A stretch of DNA of 31,423 bases from Bacteroidetes bacterium UBA6491 (GCA_002436505.1 DJML01000051.1:1-31423), one strand, 5' to 3'; positions 1-8,337 are shown, counted from the stretch's first letter. The notes: generated from the letters alone by a model not told the origin. Program-made: numbers and translations.

Positions 1-1108
1 AAAGAGTGATCTTAATGCTTTCCACGGCAGGGTCTATGGCCGCTACCCGAAGCATGTCGATGATGTAATCAAAAGACTGATACGGATAATGTATCATTAT
101 ATCCTTCTTTGCAATTACCCCCAATAAACTTCGCTCACTCATCAGTTCCGGGTGAGGCAGCGGCGGTATTTTGGCATTAATTAAGCCGGGACCTCCCACG
201 TTTGGGAATTTCATGAAATCCTTAAAGTTGTGGTATCTCCCGCCCGGGATGATGTATTCTTCCTCAATCAGGTTCATTTTCTTTAATAGAAAATTCACAT
301 ATTCCTCGGGCATGTTCTGATCATAAACAAAGCGGACCGGTTCTCCTTTCTTCCGCCGCTCAAGACCCTTTTTCATTTTATCATAGAATCCTTTGGCGAT
401 ATCATCTTCAATGTCCAATTCGGCATCCCTGTTAATCTTGATGATATAAGATTCAATGGCTTTATAATCGAATATCTGAAAGATTGACGAAAAGTTCATT
501 CGAATTACGTCTTCCAGATATATGATGCATTTTTTATCCCCCTGGCTGGGCAAAACCAGGAACCGGCTCACGCTTCCCCTGGGGACTTCCAGCAAGGAGT
601 ACAGTTTCTTTTCTGAAGGGCTATTAAGGGTAAGAGCAACGAAAAGATAAATGCTGTCATCGTCAAGGTAGGGAAACTTCTTCAGGTTCTTCAGCATTAT
701 CGGTACCAGGATCGGTTCTACATTATCAAGGTAAAATTGCCTCACGAATACACGCTGCTCCTCATTCAGTCCTGTTTCGTTGATGATCAGTATCTTCTTT
801 TGCTCCATCTCGCTGATGATGGAATCATAAATGATATTAAATCGTTTCTGCTGCTCTATCACAACATCATGTATACCATTCAAAACTTTCTGTGGTGAAT
901 CCCTGAAAATCTGTCCGCTTTTTTTTGCAAACTTCTGCAACCTCCTTACAGTTGCAACCCGCACACGAAAGAACTCGTCCTGATTGCTTGAAAATATCCC
1001 GAGAAAGCGCATTCTTTCCACCAAAGGAACGCTTTGATCTTCTGCTTCCTGAAGCACCCTTTCGTTAAAGGATAGCCAGCTTATCTCCCTGTTAAGATAT
1101 TTTGTCAT
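1..1108 (-). CDS. ppk1: Polyphosphate kinase 1, N-terminal half (runs off the window)
   Basis: Transfers the terminal phosphate of ATP to polyphosphate, reversibly. About 369 codons are visible from the ATG at 1108 to the window edge; the family is usually close to 700 residues, so roughly the C-terminal half, with the phosphohistidine active site, lies outside. I translated the minus strand by hand. The start matches the PPK1 N-terminal domain (NREISWLSFNERVL, then SSNQDEFFRVRV), and the last visible residues (VAAIDPAVESIKITL) match the conserved motif at the head of the catalytic part. No frame break is seen. The next gene upstream on the same strand ends at 1177, leaving a 68-base gap; I found no exact TAnnTTTG box there, so the promoter is unresolved. 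Confidence 0.95.
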   Translation of the reverse strand, partial: MTKYLNREISWLSFNERVLQEAEDQSVPLVERMRFLGIFSSNQDEFFRVRVATVRRLQKFAKKSGQIFRDSPQKVLNGIHDVVIEQQKRFNIIYDSIISEMEQKKILIINETGLNEEQRVFVRQFYLDNVEPILVPIMLKNLKKFPYLDDDSIYLFVALTLNSPSEKKLYSLLEVPRGSVSRFLVLPSQGDKKCIIYLEDVIRMNFSSIFQIFDYKAIESYIIKINRDAELDIEDDIAKGFYDKMKKGLERRKKGEPVRFVYDQNMPEEYVNFLLKKMNLIEEEYIIPGGRYHNFKDFMKFPNVGGPGLINAKIPPLPHPELMSERSLLGVIAKKDIMIHYPYQSFDYIIDMLRVAAIDPAVESIKITL

Positions 1109-1176
1109 AGACCTGAAATACGGCAGGGGTAAATTTACAATTCCCGTTCTTATTTTTCTGCCAATATTTCAATAGA

Positions 1177-1953
1177 TTAATAATTCAGCAATGAAACGAA
1201 TGTGATCTTGAAGCTGCTGGATCTTGATCTTCTTGTCGTAGGTCGGTTGAAATCGTCAAGCAATTCACTGCCATACTTGTCAATGCTGTATTCCTGGAAC
1301 TGGCCAATGCCCATTTTGATATTGATTTCGAACGGATACACCCCTCGCCAGAAATGGAAACCAAACGTACCCACAGGTAGTATCCATCCTTCATTTTGAT
1401 ACGAGTCTGGGTCATCGCTCATATCGATCAATCCTACCTTGTTATATTCAAATCCACCGCCAAATGAAAAGCCAATGTCTTTTGTCGCATCAAGTGTAGA
1501 ATGATTTCCGGCATACAGCTTCAATAGCAAAGGGACCTGGATCGCTCCCAGTCCTTCTGTCCCTCCAACCTCGTTATTCTCAGCCTGCGTTATTCCCAGT
1601 CCAAATGAAACCGGCATGGATACAGCAAGGGCCAGATTCTTATTCACTTCACGAATATTATAGCGTGGCTCCAGCCCAAATGAAACAATTGACCATGAAA
1701 TGGTCTGATACGGGACCCTTTTATAAACGTAAACCGGATCTCCTGTAATTGGGTCGGGTTCTACAAATGGCCGCTCGACCATGTCAACTTTAGACGTGGC
1801 TATATCAAGATATGTCGATGAGGTCGCTGCAATAAAAAATCTATCTGCGAAATTCCCTGCACCTGCTTTTGGGCCCCCATTCTCTTGATCCTGGGCAAAA
1901 GAGACTCCTCCAAAAATCAGTATAGCAGCAATTGTAAAAAGCCATTTTGTCAT
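1177..1953 (-). CDS. Exported outer-membrane beta-barrel-like protein, function unknown
   Basis: A 258-residue protein from the ATG at 1953. The same frame opens 30 bases earlier with a TTG at 1983, but the ATG is preferred because it places a clean signal peptide at the N-terminus (MTKWLFTIAAILIFGGVSFAQ) and lies about 23 bases after a likely transcription start. The mature part alternates polar and hydrophobic/aromatic residues with Gly-rich turns and ends in a beta-strand-like segment (FKITFVSLLNY), as expected for a small outer-membrane barrel. I recognise no specific family. It sits between ppk1 and an O-antigen-ligase-like gene on the same strand, with 77 bases upstream, so it probably has its own promoter. 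A soluble beta-sandwich is a possible alternative. Confidence 0.75.
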   Translation of the reverse strand: MTKWLFTIAAILIFGGVSFAQDQENGGPKAGAGNFADRFFIAATSSTYLDIATSKVDMVERPFVEPDPITGDPVYVYKRVPYQTISWSIVSFGLEPRYNIREVNKNLALAVSMPVSFGLGITQAENNEVGGTEGLGAIQVPLLLKLYAGNHSTLDATKDIGFSFGGGFEYNKVGLIDMSDDPDSYQNEGWILPVGTFGFHFWRGVYPFEINIKMGIGQFQEYSIDKYGSELLDDFNRPTTRRSRSSSFKITFVSLLNY

Positions 1954-1980
1954 GTTCAGGCTGTATTTATTTGTTACTAC

Positions 1981-1988
1981 CAAAGGTA
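1981..1988 (-). promoter_or_regulatory. Candidate Bacteroidota -7 box for the 1177-1953 gene
   Basis: Reads TACCTTTG on the minus strand, an exact match to TAnnTTTG. It would start transcription near 1976, about 23 bases before the ATG at 1953. No clear TTG -33 element is seen at the usual distance. Confidence 0.35.
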
Positions 1989-2030
1989 CATTTTAGACCG
2001 TAAAGGGAGAAATTTGAAATGCATTATGTT

Positions 2031-3284
2031 TCAATTCTTTTTGGGACTGCTATTGTCAGGCCAAAAGAGAAAAAGAAAAAGCGCTATAAACAGTGCACTG
2101 TGTTGCCTTTCAAGCATTGACTCAAACTGCAACCCCCAAAAGATCAGCACTACAATTGACATATACAACCATGATCTTGACCTGAATGCCGCAAGTAAAC
2201 TCAACATCAAAATGAGGCAAAGGCTAAGTAACCCAGGAAGTCCGTTGGTCATAAAGGTTTCCAGAAGTTGATTATGGGAACTCATCTTCCGGTTCTCCTC
2301 ATCCAGAAGTGTATTACGGTCCTTATAGGCTTGTTCCATGTAATACCTCTGGTTGCCGATACCAATACCGATCATCCAGTGTTCTTTAACAACAAAAAGT
2401 GTCGTTTTCCAAAACTCGACACGCATGCCAAATGACTTGTGATTAATATCATCACCGCCATCAACCGTAGCTTCAATGTCCTCCTGGGTGTTGAGTATCT
2501 TATTTCTAAGAGATGGGAGACTAAGAATAAAAATGGTCGGGATCAAAACGAAACCTGCGATCAGACCGATCTTAAGCTTCCGGTCTGTAGTGAAAAAAAC
2601 AACCAGTGCAATGACCGCAAGTCCTGCAGCATAAAAACCTGTCAGACCTGTTCTGGAACTCAGTACATGCAAATTAAACAATAGAATTAGACCGCTTGAT
2701 CCATAGATCCACCTTTGAATGGCAGTGGTACGCTTACCGGCAAACATAAATGCACTTACAAATACAGATACGGCCAGAAACAAACCGAAGTGAATGTGGT
2801 GCATTTTTGAAAAAACAGGTACATGCTTAGATTGCAAAAGCATGGCATTGATATCCGCAGCACTAGCAAAATAATTAACCACACTTACAGTAGAGGTTAT
2901 TAAAAAAGAGATGATCAGTCCAAGAATAATATAGGATCTAATTTCCCATCTTAATCCTCTGTAACTGAAAAATGAAAGGGAAGTCAGTACAAATCCTGTC
3001 TTTACAAGGACATTCTCTTTCCAAAGACCTGTTTCAATAGCCCTGGTGCCATCCATTAACCACAGGATCAACAGGGTAAGAAGTAGCACGGGTATGGTCG
3101 AAATACGGAAGTTCTTTGTTTGAAAACCTCTGTACAAAGCAGTGAGCCAGATACCTGCTGAAGCAAAGGTTACCAGTCCTCTTGAAAAATGAATGGAAGC
3201 TATAAGTATGATAGAGAAAAGAACAACTAGAATTTCGTCATTCCAGATCTTTGAACCTATTTTACCGCCATTGCTATCGGGCAT
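2031..3284 (-). CDS. O-antigen ligase / Wzy-type polymerase family membrane protein
   Basis: A 417-residue polytopic inner-membrane protein with about ten or more hydrophobic segments and one large hydrophilic loop between residues about 262 and 345. The loop contains FGMRVEFWK (Arg-288), GIGIGNQ and SSHNQLLETF (His-337) followed by NGLPGLL; a further Arg-211 lies in SSRTGLTGF. This is the signature of the Wzy_C/WaaL superfamily, which joins undecaprenyl-linked glycans to an acceptor or polymerises them on the periplasmic side. Ligase and polymerase members cannot be told apart by sequence alone. The ATG at 3284 lies inside the last codons of the LysM gene (11-nt overlap), so the two are very likely co-transcribed and translationally coupled. 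No other polysaccharide genes adjoin it except a GT9 glycosyltransferase 3 kb away. Confidence 0.85.
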   Translation of the reverse strand: MPDSNGGKIGSKIWNDEILVVLFSIILIASIHFSRGLVTFASAGIWLTALYRGFQTKNFRISTIPVLLLTLLILWLMDGTRAIETGLWKENVLVKTGFVLTSLSFFSYRGLRWEIRSYIILGLIISFLITSTVSVVNYFASAADINAMLLQSKHVPVFSKMHHIHFGLFLAVSVFVSAFMFAGKRTTAIQRWIYGSSGLILLFNLHVLSSRTGLTGFYAAGLAVIALVVFFTTDRKLKIGLIAGFVLIPTIFILSLPSLRNKILNTQEDIEATVDGGDDINHKSFGMRVEFWKTTLFVVKEHWMIGIGIGNQRYYMEQAYKDRNTLLDEENRKMSSHNQLLETFMTNGLPGLLSLCLILMLSLLAAFRSRSWLYMSIVVLIFWGLQFESMLERQHSALFIALFLFLFWPDNSSPKKN

Positions 3285-4275
3285 AACTTATCTCTACGAC
3301 CGAACCTGACGAAACGCTGATCTTCGAAGCTGCTGAGGTCGTAATGATGATCATGTTCGACATACCTTCATTCAATTCGTGATTTCGGACCACTTTCACA
3401 AATACAGATTGCCCGGAATTTGGGTTGCTGACCATTATTATTGTGCCTATCTCAGCTTCGTGGTGCGAGGCGTATCTTTGTTGCTGATCAACGGTGTTGT
3501 CAGTGAACAACACCACATTTCCCTTTTCACTAACCTTCTCAACGTTGTATTTCTCTACCTTGTCAACCACCTTCTCGTATGGTCTTTTATCATCTTCCAC
3601 AGCTTTCATTGCTGTATCATTCGCCTCTTCCCCGTGGATCCGTTTCCTCAACTGAACAAGCTCTTCTTCAAGTTCAGTGATCCGCTCTTCTTTCTTTTTT
3701 GATTTGTCAGTATTCGCATTCCCTGCAGAAACCTCATCTTCGATCACAGGTACAAGCAATCGCTGATTTTCTGAAAGATCATCCGCGGTAAGGCCGTTCA
3801 GATCTTTAATTACCCCTACGGATGTTTTGTATCTTTTGGCAATAGAGAAAAGGGTTTCACCAACCTGCACCGTATGATATCTCGCAAATGTGGAAGAAAC
3901 TTCAACCGCCATTTCATCCCCTTCATTTACCTCTTCTTTTTTATCATCAAAATATTCCTTTACAACCTGCTCCTCAAAAGGTGCGTCCTTTCCGGTCGGA
4001 ATAAGTAGGATCTGACCTTTTTGAAGCATTTCATTCACCTCAGGGTTAGCACTCAGTATATCTTCGATCGGTACATTGTATCTTCTGGACACAGCAAATA
4101 AACCCTGGCCTGGATCAACTTTGTGCATAATAAATAATTTGCCATTCTTAACTTTGACTCCCACTGAATCCTGAACCGCTGCATTTGAATTCACTGCACC
4201 TGCGATCATAAAAAGCAATGTTGCCAGCAGCGGCAATCCTTGCTTTATTCTCTTTACAATTGAACTTTGACCCAT
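3274..4275 (-). CDS. LysM-LysM-coiled-coil-double-psi-barrel-like envelope protein
   Basis: A 333-residue exported protein. The frame is open to 4335, but the ATG at 4275 has a GGGG Shine-Dalgarno-like run just before it (4278-4281) and gives a normal signal peptide (MGQSSIVKRIKQGLPLLATLLF...NSNA). Two LysM modules follow at about 48-93 (KVDPGQGLFAVSRRYNVP) and 132-177 (TVQVGETLFSIAKRYKTS), then a charged coiled coil (about 193-215). The C-terminal domain (about 252-333) resembles the RlpA-like double-psi beta-barrel: GTIIMVSNPNSGQSVFVKVV then SGSVVEISYAR. It lacks the usual RlpA 'NDRGPF' stretch, having RNHELNEG there, so lytic transglycosylase activity is doubtful. Likely role: peptidoglycan binding in the periplasm. 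It overlaps the downstream O-antigen-ligase-like gene by 11 nt. Confidence 0.85.
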   Translation of the reverse strand: MGQSSIVKRIKQGLPLLATLLFMIAGAVNSNAAVQDSVGVKVKNGKLFIMHKVDPGQGLFAVSRRYNVPIEDILSANPEVNEMLQKGQILLIPTGKDAPFEEQVVKEYFDDKKEEVNEGDEMAVEVSSTFARYHTVQVGETLFSIAKRYKTSVGVIKDLNGLTADDLSENQRLLVPVIEDEVSAGNANTDKSKKKEERITELEEELVQLRKRIHGEEANDTAMKAVEDDKRPYEKVVDKVEKYNVEKVSEKGNVVLFTDNTVDQQQRYASHHEAEIGTIIMVSNPNSGQSVFVKVVRNHELNEGMSNMIIITTSAASKISVSSGSVVEISYAR

Positions 4276-4293
4276 TTCCCCTTTTATTTCAAA

Positions 4294-4301
4294 CAAAAAT
4301 A
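4294..4301 (-). promoter_or_regulatory. Candidate -7 box for the LysM / ligase-like operon
   Basis: Reads TATTTTTG on the minus strand, an exact TAnnTTTG match, 18 bases before the LysM ATG at 4275 in the 97-bp divergent gap with the NfeD gene. The predicted leader is about 12 bases and includes the GGGG ribosome-binding run. No clear -33 TTG is present at the expected spacing, and the match is T-rich. Confidence 0.3.
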
Positions 4302-4372
4302 GAATTATCAACCTTAATATTGTGGTACCTTGCAATTTGATTTAAGAACCTAATACGCCTTTTGTTAACTTA

Positions 4373-5761
4373 ATGAAACACTTTCTTTTAATAATCACAT
4401 CGTTGTTCTTCTCGTTGACCGGGTTCTCTCAAGATACGGATTTCAAAGTTATACAATTTGAGATCAGAGAGGACATTGCCCCTTCTGCTACACGTCTGGT
4501 AAGCAAAGGTCTGGAAAAATCAAAAGAAATGAATGCCGACCTGGTAATTATTCATATGAATACTTATGGTGGTCTTTTAAGCGATGGCGATTCCATTCGA
4601 CAGGCAATTCTCAACTCACAGATACCGGTATGGGTTTTCATTGACAAGAACGCCGCCTCAGCCGGCGCCCTTATTGCAATTGCATGTGATAAAATATTCA
4701 TGTCACCCGGCGCAAGCATGGGTTCAGCAACGGTAGTGGATGGAAATGGAGAGGTACTCCCGGATAAATATCAGTCATATATGCGCTCTATCATGAGGGC
4801 AACAGCAGAAGCCCATGGCAGTGATACCATTATTTCGGGCCAGGATACGATCATTAGATATAAAAGAGACCCTCAGATTGCTGAGGCAATGGTGGACCCG
4901 AGAACCGTGGTCCCAGGTTTGATCGATTCATCCAAAGTTCTTGCTTTCACCCCTGAAGAAGCAATGAAATACAAATACTGCGAAGGTCAGGCAACGTCTA
5001 TCAAAGAAGTGCTTGCGATTGAAAACATTAAAAACTATTCCATCACGGTAGTAGAAAAAACCAGGCTGGACAAAATGATCGGTTTCTTTGCGAATCCGGC
5101 AATCAGCGGGGTTCTGATCACGATCATTTTCTTCGGCATTTTCTTTGAACTGAGAACTCCCGGAGTGGGTTTCCCACTAATGGCAGCTGTAATTGCGGCG
5201 ATCCTTTATTTTGCACCACTCTACCTTGAGGGACTGGCAGCAAACTGGGAGATATTGATCTTCATTATTGGACTCGGATTGATCGCCCTTGAGCTGTTCG
5301 CAATACCAGGTTTTGGTGTTGCTGGCATCAGTGGAATAATTCTGACCGTTACATCACTCGTACTTAGCATGGTACGAAATATTAATTTTGATTTTACTTT
5401 TTCTTCTTCTGCAGAATTAAATACTGCTCTGGCAGTTGTTCTGGCCTCGCTCCTGGCATTCATAGGTATATCTTTTCTTTTCGGCCGTACGATGCTGAAT
5501 AATCCTTTGTTCAATCGACTGGTACTGGCCCACACCCTCGGTGATGCAAAAGTAGGCGCACAGCCTGACGACCAGGCCTCAATTGACGGCAAAAGCGGAA
5601 CGGCGTTTACTGACCTTCGTCCAATGGGAAAAGTGAAGATAGACGGAGTTATATACAATGCAAAAACATACGGAGGGTTTATCCCAAAAGGGCAACCTGT
5701 CCGTATCATTGGAAGTGAATATGGGTATTTACTTGTTGAAGAAACTCAACCGATTGCCTGA
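4373..5761 (+). CDS. NfeD-family membrane-bound serine protease (ClpP-class/NfeD fusion)
   Basis: A 462-residue protein with the long NfeD1 architecture. Signal peptide at 1-20 (ending TGFSQ). A ClpP-fold protease domain spans about 25-220: HMNTYGGLLSDG forms the oxyanion region, Ser-96 in DKNAASAGAL is the nucleophile, and Lys-132 (LPDKYQSYMR) fits the catalytic Lys of this Ser-Lys dyad family. About four membrane helices follow (about 237-370), then a C-terminal OB-fold NfeD domain (about 385-460: GKSGTAFTDLRPMGKVKIDG, ending YGYLLVEE). Family members associate with stomatin/SPFH proteins and trim membrane proteins; no such partner is in the window, where the short form is often paired with floA. 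Divergent from the LysM gene. Confidence 0.93.
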   Translation: MKHFLLIITSLFFSLTGFSQDTDFKVIQFEIREDIAPSATRLVSKGLEKSKEMNADLVIIHMNTYGGLLSDGDSIRQAILNSQIPVWVFIDKNAASAGALIAIACDKIFMSPGASMGSATVVDGNGEVLPDKYQSYMRSIMRATAEAHGSDTIISGQDTIIRYKRDPQIAEAMVDPRTVVPGLIDSSKVLAFTPEEAMKYKYCEGQATSIKEVLAIENIKNYSITVVEKTRLDKMIGFFANPAISGVLITIIFFGIFFELRTPGVGFPLMAAVIAAILYFAPLYLEGLAANWEILIFIIGLGLIALELFAIPGFGVAGISGIILTVTSLVLSMVRNINFDFTFSSSAELNTALAVVLASLLAFIGISFLFGRTMLNNPLFNRLVLAHTLGDAKVGAQPDDQASIDGKSGTAFTDLRPMGKVKIDGVIYNAKTYGGFIPKGQPVRIIGSEYGYLLVEETQPIA

Positions 5762-5786
5762 AATATGATCCTCCTATGCAACGAAC

Positions 5787-5803
5787 TTTGAAATTATTCG
5801 TTC
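5787..5803 (+). repeat. Upstream element shared with the 9627 lipoprotein gene
   Basis: Reads TTTGAAATT directly followed by ATTCGTTC, ten bases before the ATG at 5813. The same two blocks occur at 9568-9589, split by five extra bases (GAACA), upstream of the small exported gene at 9627. Function is unknown. Confidence 0.3.
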
Positions 5804-5812
5804 TAAATAAAT

Positions 5813-6244
5813 ATGTATAGACAACTCGTTCCATTTACCCTTTTACTGATGCTGAGCATTGCTTCATCAGGTCAGGACACAGATCACAGAGACATTGACA
5901 TTTCCGTCGGTGACACCCTGGAATTCTGGAATTGTGAAGGAGACAATTTTGAGTTTATTGATCTATACTCAAAAACAAGATTTGAAGAGACAGACCTTGT
6001 ATATGACAGCACCACCGGTGATGGTTTCTATGAATATTTCTTTACCACGGGCGACTTTGATGTCCACAGGCTGACCTGTGATTATGCCAGAACAAAATGC
6101 ATTATTACCGCGATCAACTATGTGACCGATGATAATGGAAACCAGCGACTTGTTATATTCGCAACGATCAAAGCAAACGAAAAGGTGGCCTGGATAGAAG
6201 CTCAGGAAGCTTTCAGTGCCGGTGAGGTCGTATGGCGGAAATAA
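5813..6244 (+). CDS. Small secreted protein of unknown function
   Basis: A 143-residue protein with a clear signal peptide (MYRQLVPFTLLLMLSIASSGQ) and a mature region rich in Asp, Thr and aromatic residues. Three Cys (in FWNCEGD, LTCDYARTKC) could form a disulfide in the periplasm or outside. I do not recognise a family. Alternating hydrophobic/polar segments and the GDTLEFW opening suggest a beta-rich fold. It lies 51 bases after the NfeD gene and its last 13 bases overlap the GT9 gene start, so the three are plausibly one transcript. Its overlap with GT9 suggests translational coupling, but this alone does not assign it to glycan biology. Confidence 0.8.
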   Translation: MYRQLVPFTLLLMLSIASSGQDTDHRDIDISVGDTLEFWNCEGDNFEFIDLYSKTRFEETDLVYDSTTGDGFYEYFFTTGDFDVHRLTCDYARTKCIITAINYVTDDNGNQRLVIFATIKANEKVAWIEAQEAFSAGEVVWRK

Positions 6245-7212
6245 AAAAGATACTGATAGTCAGGTTCAGTTCTATTGGAGACATAGTACTTACAACTCCT
6301 GTCATCAGGGTGCTGAAAGATCATTTCCCTGATGCCGAGGTCCATTATCTCACTAAGTTTCAGTACAAAGGGATACTTGTTGCTAACCCTTATATATCAA
6401 AAATACATACCCTTAAGGATGACTGGAGAGAAATGATCCTTGACCTTAAAAATGAGAAATTCGATCTGCTGATCGATCTTCATTTTAATCTTCGCACCCG
6501 TTTGTTAAAGTGGAACCTGAAGATCCCATCCTACAGTTTCAATAAGATCAACTTCCAGAAATGGCTAATGGTAAATCTGAAAATTGACCGGCTGCCCAAT
6601 GTCCATATTGTTGACAGGTATATCGATGTATTGAAACACCTGGACATTCAGAATGATGGCAAAGGCCTGGACTATTTCGTTCCGGTTCATGATGAAGTGA
6701 ATATGAATGACCATCTTTCGGACCAAAATATCTCATTCGATGTTTACGCTATTGGAGGACAACATGAGACAAAAAAACTGCCGCTAAACCGTATTCGTGA
6801 AATTGCTGACAAGCATGACGGTTATATGGTGCTTCTGGGCGGGAAGGAAGATTATGAAAATGGTGAAAAGATTGCCTTTGATCATGATAACATTGTCAAT
6901 CTCTGCGGCAAATTGAACATCAATCAGTCCGCGAGCGTTGTTTCGCAGGCCAGATGTGTTATTACCCATGACACCGGTATGATGCACATTGCCGCTGCAT
7001 TTAACAAAAAGATCATTTCTATTTGGGGAAATACCATTCCTGAATTCGGTATGAGTCCATACCTCCCGCATAAGGATTCAAAGACCATTGAGATTAAAGA
7101 TCTGTCCTGCAGACCCTGTTCTAAAATTGGTTACTCCAAATGTCCAAAAGGCCATTTTAAATGCATGAACCTTATCGATACTGACCTGATAATTGATGCA
7201 CTTAAAAATTAA
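6232..7212 (+). CDS. Glycosyltransferase family 9 (heptosyltransferase-like)
   Basis: A 326-residue cytosolic GT-B enzyme, normal length for ADP-heptose:LPS heptosyltransferases. The N-terminal motif ILIVRFSSIGDIVLTTPV carries the family SSxGD with Asp-17 as the expected catalytic base. The C-terminal nucleotide-sugar domain has HDTGMMHIAAAF (Asp-247, His-252) and IISIWGNT. The tail carries four cysteines (C293, C296, C304, C311) in the pattern C-x2-C-x7-C-x6-C, seen in many Bacteroidota GT9 proteins. The start has a GAGG ribosome-binding site eight bases upstream inside the preceding gene. It adds a sugar, probably a heptose, to a lipid or glycan acceptor; the acceptor is unknown. Its stop overlaps the convergent terC gene by 11 nt. 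Confidence 0.92.
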   Translation: MAEIKKILIVRFSSIGDIVLTTPVIRVLKDHFPDAEVHYLTKFQYKGILVANPYISKIHTLKDDWREMILDLKNEKFDLLIDLHFNLRTRLLKWNLKIPSYSFNKINFQKWLMVNLKIDRLPNVHIVDRYIDVLKHLDIQNDGKGLDYFVPVHDEVNMNDHLSDQNISFDVYAIGGQHETKKLPLNRIREIADKHDGYMVLLGGKEDYENGEKIAFDHDNIVNLCGKLNINQSASVVSQARCVITHDTGMMHIAAAFNKKIISIWGNTIPEFGMSPYLPHKDSKTIEIKDLSCRPCSKIGYSKCPKGHFKCMNLIDTDLIIDALKN

Positions 7213-8293
7213 GGTCCGGTTTCTTCTTCGGAAAAATAACGGAAAGCAGAATACTGGAGATCAATATCCCCGCAACGATCAATAACGATGTCTGATTTGT
7301 GAATCCCAGCTCAACAAGGGTATGATGGAAGATCATCTTTACACCAATAAAGATAAGCAAGACAGACAGACCATATTTCAAATAATAGAAAAGGTGCATG
7401 ACATTGCTAAGAACAAAGAACATAGACCGTAATCCCATGATCGCAAAGATGTTAGAGAAAAACACGACAAACGGATCTTTTGTGACCACAAAAATTGCCG
7501 GTACTGAATCAATAGCAAAGATCACATCTGAAAATTCAGTTACCAGTAAAACTATGAACAATGGGGTAACAAAAAGATGTCGGTCTTTTCTTACAAAAAA
7601 ACGGTGCCCAATGTAACGTGGGAATACCCTGAACAACTTTGAGCAAAGCCTTACGACAGGATGGTTCTTTTCGTCTATTTTTTCTTCTTTATCTCCTTTA
7701 ATTATCAATTTGACCCCACTATAGATCAGGAATGCCCCGAATACGTACAGTATCCATGCGAATTCCTGGATCAGTGCGGCACCAAGGAAAATAAATACAA
7801 AACGCATAACGACAGCACCAAGCACACCCCAGAAAAGTACACGTTTATAATATCTTTCTCTTAGCCCGAAAGTGCTGAATATTAACAAAATGACAAATAT
7901 ATTGTCAACGGAAAGAGCGTATTCAATAAAATACCCTGTAAGGTATTCAATGGACAGATTTTTGTTGTACTCTTTGGTAAGGGCCTTAAAGTCAGACCCG
8001 GATGTATCTACCGGATGGTGATATTTATTGATAACTTGCTTGAGATGATCTATGTCGTTAATGCCATGGACCATTTCTCCGTTATACCTTAAAAAGAAAT
8101 AGAAACCAAAAGCGCAGGCGACCCAGACGGCTGTCCATGCAATTGCCTCTTTAAAGTGAATTACATGATTTTTTTTTGTGAAAACCCCTAGATCCAAAAG
8201 CAGGACGAACAACACAAAAACCAGAAACAGCGAGAAAAACAATACTTCTCTGATCTGCAAAACCGGTACAGAAAATATAATGGAGTTCGTCAC
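7202..8293 (-). CDS. TerC-family integral membrane protein (Alx/TerC type)
   Basis: A 363-residue polytopic protein. TerC hallmarks are visible: LLLDLGVF (Asp-34), EYALSVDNIFV (Asp-130) and TEFSDVIFAIDSVPAIF (Glu-253, Asp-256, Asp-262). Members of the family export or handle metals, notably Mn2+, and support membrane-protein metalation. The start is a GTG at 8293: no in-frame ATG occurs before the first membrane helix. An exact -7 box sits 12-19 bases upstream, implying an almost leaderless mRNA. Unusual here is a hydrophilic stretch of about 45 residues (about 71-115, with the HHP motif) between TM2 and the conserved 'TGYFIEYALSVDN' segment, where many relatives have only a short loop. Convergent with the GT9 gene. 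Confidence 0.93.
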   Translation of the reverse strand: MTNSIIFSVPVLQIREVLFFSLFLVFVLFVLLLDLGVFTKKNHVIHFKEAIAWTAVWVACAFGFYFFLRYNGEMVHGINDIDHLKQVINKYHHPVDTSGSDFKALTKEYNKNLSIEYLTGYFIEYALSVDNIFVILLIFSTFGLRERYYKRVLFWGVLGAVVMRFVFIFLGAALIQEFAWILYVFGAFLIYSGVKLIIKGDKEEKIDEKNHPVVRLCSKLFRVFPRYIGHRFFVRKDRHLFVTPLFIVLLVTEFSDVIFAIDSVPAIFVVTKDPFVVFFSNIFAIMGLRSMFFVLSNVMHLFYYLKYGLSVLLIFIGVKMIFHHTLVELGFTNQTSLLIVAGILISSILLSVIFPKKKPDLNF

Positions 8294-8304
8294 TTTTAGG
8301 ATGG

Positions 8305-8312
8305 CAAAAATA
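8305..8312 (-). promoter_or_regulatory. Candidate -7 box for terC
   Basis: TATTTTTG on the minus strand, an exact TAnnTTTG match, 11 bases from the GTG start. It implies a leader of only a few bases. No good -33 TTG is seen; three heptad repeats occupy the bases just upstream. Confidence 0.3.
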
Positions 8313-8316
8313 CAAT

Positions 8317-8337
8317 TGAGTTATGAGTAATGAGTCA
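8317..8337. repeat. Three tandem 7-bp repeats TGAGTNA
   Basis: Copies TGAGTTA, TGAGTAA and TGAGTCA follow each other without a gap, with a partial fourth (TGA). They lie in the terC/MORN divergent region immediately upstream of the terC -7 box. They may be an operator array or a chance low-complexity stretch. Confidence 0.5.

Noticed and set aside
1885..2271. A 128-codon plus-strand open frame spanning the gap between two minus-strand genes
   Set aside because: It is antisense to both supported genes and its translation is Lys/Cys-rich low-quality sequence without a signal peptide or domain.
5221..5709. A 162-codon open frame antisense to the NfeD gene
   Set aside because: It lies fully inside a well-supported gene, and its translation is Pro/Ser/Arg-rich with no domain, typical of a shadow frame.
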